Assembly (NCBI GenBank): GCA_944319915.1
Contig: CALUEY010000015.1
Span: 1 to 38,456, forward strand
From: an uncultured Prevotella sp.
GTDB taxonomy: Bacteria; Bacteroidota; Bacteroidia; Bacteroidales; Bacteroidaceae
Direction of reading: 5' to 3'
DNA length: 38,456 bases
The notes below the pieces were generated by a model, which made no database searches, had not been told where the DNA came from, and worked only from the letters and a program-made list of their open reading frames with translations. The translations under genes and the position numbers were made by a program. Shown here in pieces: positions 34,717-38,456 of the stretch. Each line of letters begins with the position of its first letter. The stretch's first letter is position 1.

Positions 34717-34724
34717 TAACTTTG
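34717..34724 (+). promoter_or_regulatory. Promoter of the PafA-like gene (-7 box)
   Basis: TAACTTTG, giving a start near 34730 and about 28 bases of leader before the ATG at 34759. No TTTG -33 box at normal spacing. Confidence 0.5.
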
Positions 34725-34758
34725 CCGCCAGAAACAAACATATGCAACAAAGAGAATC

Positions 34759-36246
34759 ATGAAGAGATTGTTTTCGTTAGTTTACTTAGTGATTGGCCTC
34801 GTGGCTACTGCCAGCGGCCAAAGTGGGCAAACAGGGGCAGGCAAGCCCAAGCTCGTGGTGGGAATCATCGTAGACCAAATGAGGTGGGATTACCTCCACT
34901 ACTACGACTACACCTTCGGCAACGACGGCTTCCGCCGCCTGCTGTCTGAAGGATACAGCTGCGACAACACGCAGATTACCTACGTGCCTACCGTTACGGC
35001 CGTGGGCCACTCGTGCGTTTACACCGGCTCCGTGCCTGCCATAACAGGCATCGCCGGCAACGACTTCTACAAAGACGGCAAGCGCACCTACTGCACCGAC
35101 GACGCATCGGTGCAGACAGTGGGCAGCCATACCAAGGCAGGGCTCATGTCGCCCCGCAACCTGCGCGTCACCACCATGTGCGACGCAGTGAAGATAGCGC
35201 AGGACTTCAAGGCCAAGACCATCGGAGTGTCGCTCAAGGACCGCGGGGCCATCATGCCTGCCGGGCATACGGCCAACGCAGCTTACTGGTTTGACAACGA
35301 GGCCGGCGCGTTCATCACAAGCACTTATTACATGAAAGAGCTGCCGGGCTGGGCAGCCGACTTCAACAAGGCCAACCGCCAAACTTCTGACATCAGGTAT
35401 ACACCCAAGGGCAACACGCTCGTGGCCGACATGGCCATAGCAGCCCTCAACGGCGAGCAACTGGGCCGGGGGGCCACGACTGACTTCCTGGCCGTGAGCT
35501 TCTCTTCTACCGACTACATTGGCCATCGCTACGGCACACGCTCACCGCAGACCGAGGAAGCTTACCGGCTGCTGGACCGCGAGATTGCCAAGCTGCTCGG
35601 CGCGCTCGACTCTGCCGTGGGCAAGGGCAACTACCTGCTCTTCCTATCTGCCGACCATGCCGCCGCTCACAACGCCGCACTCATGCAGAAGAACGGGGTG
35701 CCGGCAGGCGAGTGGGATGAGCCTGCCGCGCTCAATGACATGAACAACTACCTTAAGACACTTTACAACACATCCACTCCACTGGTAAAAGACCTCATTG
35801 AGTATCGCGTGTACCTCGACCACGAGGCAATAAAGGCTGCCGGGAAGACTGTTGCAGAGGTGGAGGAGGCCCTTTGCTCCCACATTGCCGCCGACGACCG
35901 TGTGGCCTATGCCGTGCCTTTCGACAAGGTGCAGGGCCTCTCCATACCACAGGCCATCCGCGAGCGCATCATCAACGGCTACAACCCCAAGCGCAGCGGT
36001 GACATTCAGATTATCCTGCAACCCGGCTACTATGGCTTCGATTCCGGCTCGTTCCACGAAGGCACGTCGCACGGCGTGTGGTGCTCTTACGACACGCATA
36101 TCCCCTTGCTCTTCTTCGGATGGCACGTAAGCCACGGGCAGACGGCCAAGGAAACGCACGTAACCGACATAGCTGCCACTGTGTGCTCAATGCTCCACAT
36201 ACAAAGCCCCAACGGATGCGTGGGCACTCCGATAAGGCTCAAGTAG
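34759..36246 (+). CDS. PafA-like alkaline phosphatase, exported
   Basis: A 495-residue exported alkaline phosphatase-superfamily enzyme. A signal peptide ends near ATASGQ (about residue 21). The two-Zn site can be mapped: Asp39 (IIVDQM), nucleophile Thr80 (TVTAVGHS), Asp252 and His256 (STDYIGH), Asp299-His300 (SADHA) and His438 (GTSHGVW). KDR in SLKDRGAIMPAGH corresponds to the Lys/Arg phosphate-binding pair of PafA. PafA is the phosphate-insensitive phosphatase of Bacteroidetes and releases Pi from many phosphomonoesters in the periplasm. All metal ligands are present, so it is probably active. Monocistronic, ending at a bidirectional terminator. Confidence 0.88.
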   Translation: MKRLFSLVYLVIGLVATASGQSGQTGAGKPKLVVGIIVDQMRWDYLHYYDYTFGNDGFRRLLSEGYSCDNTQITYVPTVTAVGHSCVYTGSVPAITGIAGNDFYKDGKRTYCTDDASVQTVGSHTKAGLMSPRNLRVTTMCDAVKIAQDFKAKTIGVSLKDRGAIMPAGHTANAAYWFDNEAGAFITSTYYMKELPGWAADFNKANRQTSDIRYTPKGNTLVADMAIAALNGEQLGRGATTDFLAVSFSSTDYIGHRYGTRSPQTEEAYRLLDREIAKLLGALDSAVGKGNYLLFLSADHAAAHNAALMQKNGVPAGEWDEPAALNDMNNYLKTLYNTSTPLVKDLIEYRVYLDHEAIKAAGKTVAEVEEALCSHIAADDRVAYAVPFDKVQGLSIPQAIRERIINGYNPKRSGDIQIILQPGYYGFDSGSFHEGTSHGVWCSYDTHIPLLFFGWHVSHGQTAKETHVTDIAATVCSMLHIQSPNGCVGTPIRLK

Positions 36247-36280
36247 ATTTTCCCGGCAATACGATTTATCTATGCACACA

Positions 36281-36319
36281 AAAGCGGCGGTTCCATCGCA
36301 TGATTGGAGCCGCCGCTTT
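36281..36319. terminator. Bidirectional terminator
   Basis: AAAGCGGCGGTTCC (36281-36294) pairs with GGAGCCGCCGCTTT (36306-36319) with one G-U pair and an 11-base loop, A-run on one side and T-run on the other. It serves the convergent PafA-like and fimbrillin-like genes. Confidence 0.85.
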
Positions 36320-36349
36320 GAGTTTCTGCCCGCCGCAGTGCCTGGCTGC

Positions 36350-37744
36350 CTATGGCCTGAATGTCAGCGTAGTGAACGCACGGAGCCTGGTTTCCTCGTC
36401 CAATGTGTCGCTCAGCCAGCCATCGCCATTGAACGTATAGCTCGATATGCGGCCATCGCCAGCTGTAAGGAAATAAAAGGCGTTGGTAGCACTGAGTCGC
36501 GTAAACGAGTTGTCAAGCAGGTTATCTTGTATCTCCTTGAAATTGGCGAGCACATACTCCATCTCCTCCTGCGTGGGCAATCTCCAGCCCGCGATGCCCG
36601 AGGCTGAAGTCATCTGCGCAATGGCTCCGTCAACAGCCGAGCGCACCGCCTCCTGGTCGGTCACAGTGCCGCTAAGCACGGTGGCCTCGTCGGTGGTCAT
36701 CAGCGTAACTTCAGTAACGCCGCCTTCGGTCTCCGACTTAAGCACATAATACTTATCTTGATAAAAGGTGCCGGGCTGCGGAGCCTCGGTAGAGACACCA
36801 GGCTGGTCGCCGTCACCGCCATCGACACCCGTGGAGCCACCTCCGCCCGGCGTGACAGTGCTGCCACTCTCGTCGAAATCAAACGAGATGTTCCTTTCGC
36901 CATCCCATTCTGCCCCAATGATGGTTCCCGAGAGCTGCACGCCAAGACGTTCGGTGTATGTTCCCTCTATGTTTATCTTATAGTTGGCCTGCAACTCCTC
37001 GGCACTGGTGTATGAATAACTCGAAAGCTTGCCCGTGTCGTCTGTCATGTTCACGGTTATAGTGACGTTGGCGTTGGCGGGCGGCATCAAGTATTCGCTT
37101 CCGGCGCTCCTCCATGTCTTCGTGCCACCTTCGTTTGAAAGGCTTATCTCCTGCGGCCCCTGCGCCTCGCCATAAGAGCCGTCAATGCACAAGTTTTCGT
37201 ACAACGGGGCTATCGTAACCGAGACCGCCTTTACCGACGAAGGCACATTGTTTATCACGATGCTCTGCAGCAGCATTACCTTGCGCTGCAGGGCGAGCGT
37301 AAGGGTGTTCTCGCCGCCATCGGACAGCACCACCACGTTTCCTGCAGCCATCAAGTCTGAATGGGCTTCGCCAGTAAGAGCCACGATGCTTTTCTTCGTG
37401 GCTCCCGCCTGCGCCGGCAAAGCGTATGACGAAGCGTCAGCCCCGGCAATGGCATACACCTCGTATGTACCTTCAAGCAATTCTATTGAAATCTCTGTGT
37501 CGCCCTCGCCTATCTGAGCATATTTGCAGCATTTGCCGTCAGTGCCAAACACGTAGACATTTACCGGGTAACTCACCTCTGCCCCTGTGCCACCGGCAGT
37601 TTCCTCCCCTACCCTCGTTCGGATGTTGAGCGTACTGTTGGGCTCTTTTGCCGGCTCATCTTCAGCAACAACCTCCTTTGAGCAAGAAACAACTGCCGTT
37701 GTCAATAACACTGCAACGGCCTTTCCTAACAATCTAAAATTCAT
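36350..37744 (-). CDS. Fimbrillin-like lipoprotein with C-terminal FISUMP/DUF1566-like domain
   Basis: A 464-residue surface lipoprotein. The lipobox is TTAVVSC, with the lipid Cys at about residue 21. The next 280 residues have the pattern of FimB/Mfa2-type or fimbrillin A-associated proteins: STLNIRTRVGEE, VSYPVNVYVFGTDGKC, LLEGTYEVYAIAGAD, LTLALQRKVMLLQSIVINNV and later YKINIEGTYTERLGVQLSG. A Gly/Ser/Asp linker (about 305-325) leads to a C-terminal region with GWRLPTQEEMEYVLANF and FTRLSATNAFYFLTAGD, the hallmark of FISUMP/DUF1566 modules. It could be an anchor or tip protein of a fimbria-like fibre. No other fimbrial genes are in view. I start at MNFRLLGKAV (37742-37744); the open extension adds 11 residues. 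Confidence 0.75.
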   Translation of the reverse strand: MNFRLLGKAVAVLLTTAVVSCSKEVVAEDEPAKEPNSTLNIRTRVGEETAGGTGAEVSYPVNVYVFGTDGKCCKYAQIGEGDTEISIELLEGTYEVYAIAGADASSYALPAQAGATKKSIVALTGEAHSDLMAAGNVVVLSDGGENTLTLALQRKVMLLQSIVINNVPSSVKAVSVTIAPLYENLCIDGSYGEAQGPQEISLSNEGGTKTWRSAGSEYLMPPANANVTITVNMTDDTGKLSSYSYTSAEELQANYKINIEGTYTERLGVQLSGTIIGAEWDGERNISFDFDESGSTVTPGGGGSTGVDGGDGDQPGVSTEAPQPGTFYQDKYYVLKSETEGGVTEVTLMTTDEATVLSGTVTDQEAVRSAVDGAIAQMTSASGIAGWRLPTQEEMEYVLANFKEIQDNLLDNSFTRLSATNAFYFLTAGDGRISSYTFNGDGWLSDTLDEETRLRAFTTLTFRP

Positions 37745-37776
37745 ATTTGCCTTGTTTTTGGTTAATTTGTGTGGCA

Positions 37777-37784
37777 CAAATATA
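37777..37784 (-). promoter_or_regulatory. Promoter of the fimbrillin-like gene (-7 box)
   Basis: TATATTTG on the minus strand, about 30 bases before the ATG at 37744. No clear -33 box. Confidence 0.45.
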
Positions 37785-38156
37785 ATGAATTATTCCTTTC
37801 GCCATGCATCCTCGCAGCGTTTTTGCCTATGCAAGTAGCAAAATTACAACAATTTCCCAATAAAACTTGCACTGGCACACAGCCCATACACCAAAATCGC
37901 CTAAGATTCCAGGCACTCCATTCATCCTCACCGAACAAACTGCCCTTCGTTTTTTGCCGCCTGGGGCAACCATTGAATCGAAGCGCACACAACGGCGGCA
38001 ATGGCATCATTGATGGCTGCAACGGATGCCAAGCCTGCTAATTTTGAGCACCAGCATATACGCTTGGAATACGCTTGGGAGCTAAATAAGCGGCTATGTG
38101 ATTTTTAAAAATTTGAAAAAATCAGCCTAATATTAGGCATTTAAGAAATATTTCCG
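37785..38156. other. Gene-free spacer before tRNA-Arg
   Basis: About 370 bases, AT-rich towards the tRNA. Only short frames without recognisable domains were seen. Confidence 0.5.
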
Positions 38157-38164
38157 TACCTTTG
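38157..38164 (+). promoter_or_regulatory. tRNA-Arg promoter (-7 box)
   Basis: TACCTTTG directly upstream of the tRNA, with transcription starting near 38170. The upstream DNA is AT-rich; no clear TTTG -33 box at the usual distance. Confidence 0.6.
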
Positions 38165-38175
38165 CATCCACTTTT

Positions 38176-38249
38176 GGCCCCGTAGCTTAGCTGAATAGAG
38201 CGTCAGATTCCGGTTCTGAAGGTCTTGGGTTTGAATCCCAACGGGGTCA
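38176..38249 (+). tRNA. tRNA-Arg (anticodon CCG)
   Basis: A full cloverleaf can be drawn. The acceptor stem GGCCCCG pairs with CGGGGTC (one G-U); the D arm starts at GCTTAGCTGAATAGAGC; the anticodon stem TCAGA/TCTGA encloses the loop TTCCGGT, giving anticodon CCG (reads CGG). The T stem is TTGGG/CCCAA with loop TTTGAAT, and the discriminator base is A. The 3' CCA is not encoded. Confidence 0.95.
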
Positions 38250-38256
38250 CAAAAAA

Positions 38257-38299
38257 GAATCCCGGGAAACCGCTTTAACGCAATTTCCCGGGATTTTTC
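38257..38299 (+). terminator. Terminator after tRNA-Arg
   Basis: ATCCCGGGAAA (38259-38269) pairs perfectly with TTTCCCGGGAT (38284-38294), followed by TTTTTC. Confidence 0.85.
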
Positions 38300-38355
38300 A
38301 TGCCTGTCAGCCACCTATTGACCTCCCCACCTACCCCCGCAGAGCCAGGAGTGGG

Positions 38356-38456
38356 CTACCTATAACGCCACACGTTCCAGAGGAAGAGGGCGTTGCCTAT
38401 GAGGTAGCGGCGCCACATCCGCCGGGGCTCGCGCAGCAGGCGGTAGAGCCACTCAA
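38356..38456 (-). CDS. Partial WecG/TagA/CpsF-family glycosyltransferase (C-terminus)
   Basis: The last 33 codons of a minus-strand gene that enters from the right edge, ending in TAG at 38356-38358. The translation reads [20 protein letters not shown], then [12 protein letters not shown]. This is the characteristic C-terminal tail of WecG/TagA/CpsF glycosyltransferases, which add N-acetylmannosaminuronate or N-acetylmannosamine to lipid-linked precursors of surface polysaccharides. The catalytic part lies outside the window. It converges on the tRNA-Arg terminator. Confidence 0.7.
   Translation of the reverse strand, partial: EWLYRLLREPRRMWRRYLIGNALFLWNVWRYR

Overview
The window looks like chromosomal DNA from a member of the Bacteroidota, most likely Bacteroidales and plausibly Prevotella or a relative. 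The grounds are: a Bacteroidetes-type -7 box (TAnnTTTG) in front of most genes, sometimes with a TTTG -33 box about 19-20 bases upstream; protein families centred on this phylum (type IX-like C-terminal sorting domain, BNR-4 propeller, fimbrillin-like lipoprotein, tagaturonate reductase, Na+-pumping decarboxylase subunits beside methylmalonyl-CoA mutase); and GC-rich coding DNA separated by AT-rich spacers. Genus is inference. No plasmid, prophage, CRISPR array or IS element was seen.

Layout. 1-324: back-to-back promoters, one leaving the window to the left with an rRNA-leader-like transcript, one for an MgtC-family membrane protein (325-990). 1313-4896: glyA and tex. 4918-7232, minus strand: type II pantothenate kinase, then the infC-rpmI-rplT operon. 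7233-8124: a large gene-free spacer with a candidate small RNA and a 22-nt repeat array. 8125-13526: uxaB, a TIGR02757 protein, proS (minus), an OmpA-family lipoprotein and a monofunctional transglycosylase. 13619-20315: a second repeat array, an orphan tyrosine recombinase and a 1,727-residue secreted FG-GAP protein, both minus. 20759-22985: a third repeat array, a secreted BNR-4 propeller and an HD-domain protein. 23209-31847: methylmalonyl-CoA mutase (mutB and mutA, minus) divergent from a four-gene plus-strand operon (AAE-family exchanger, OadG-like protein with a lamin-tail domain, biotin carrier, OadB/MmdB). 32211-38456: asnA (minus), a fourth repeat array, an HxlR regulator, a PafA-like phosphatase, a fimbrillin-like lipoprotein with a FISUMP-like tail, tRNA-Arg(CCG), and the C-terminal end of a probable WecG/TagA glycosyltransferase running in from the right.

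How the genes work together. The 23-32 kb block is the metabolic core. The mutase interconverts succinyl-CoA and methylmalonyl-CoA, and the biotin carrier with membrane subunits would decarboxylate methylmalonyl-CoA to propionyl-CoA while exporting Na+, as in succinate/propionate fermentation. The carboxyltransferase alpha subunit and the epimerase are absent from this locus; an amino-acid/dicarboxylate exchanger gene heads the operon instead. Surface biology is represented by the FG-GAP protein, BNR-4 propeller, PafA-like phosphatase, OmpA lipoprotein and fimbrillin-like protein. The most unusual non-coding signal is a family of four dispersed intergenic arrays built of roughly 22-nt units with a palindromic AAAnGGCCnGTTT core.
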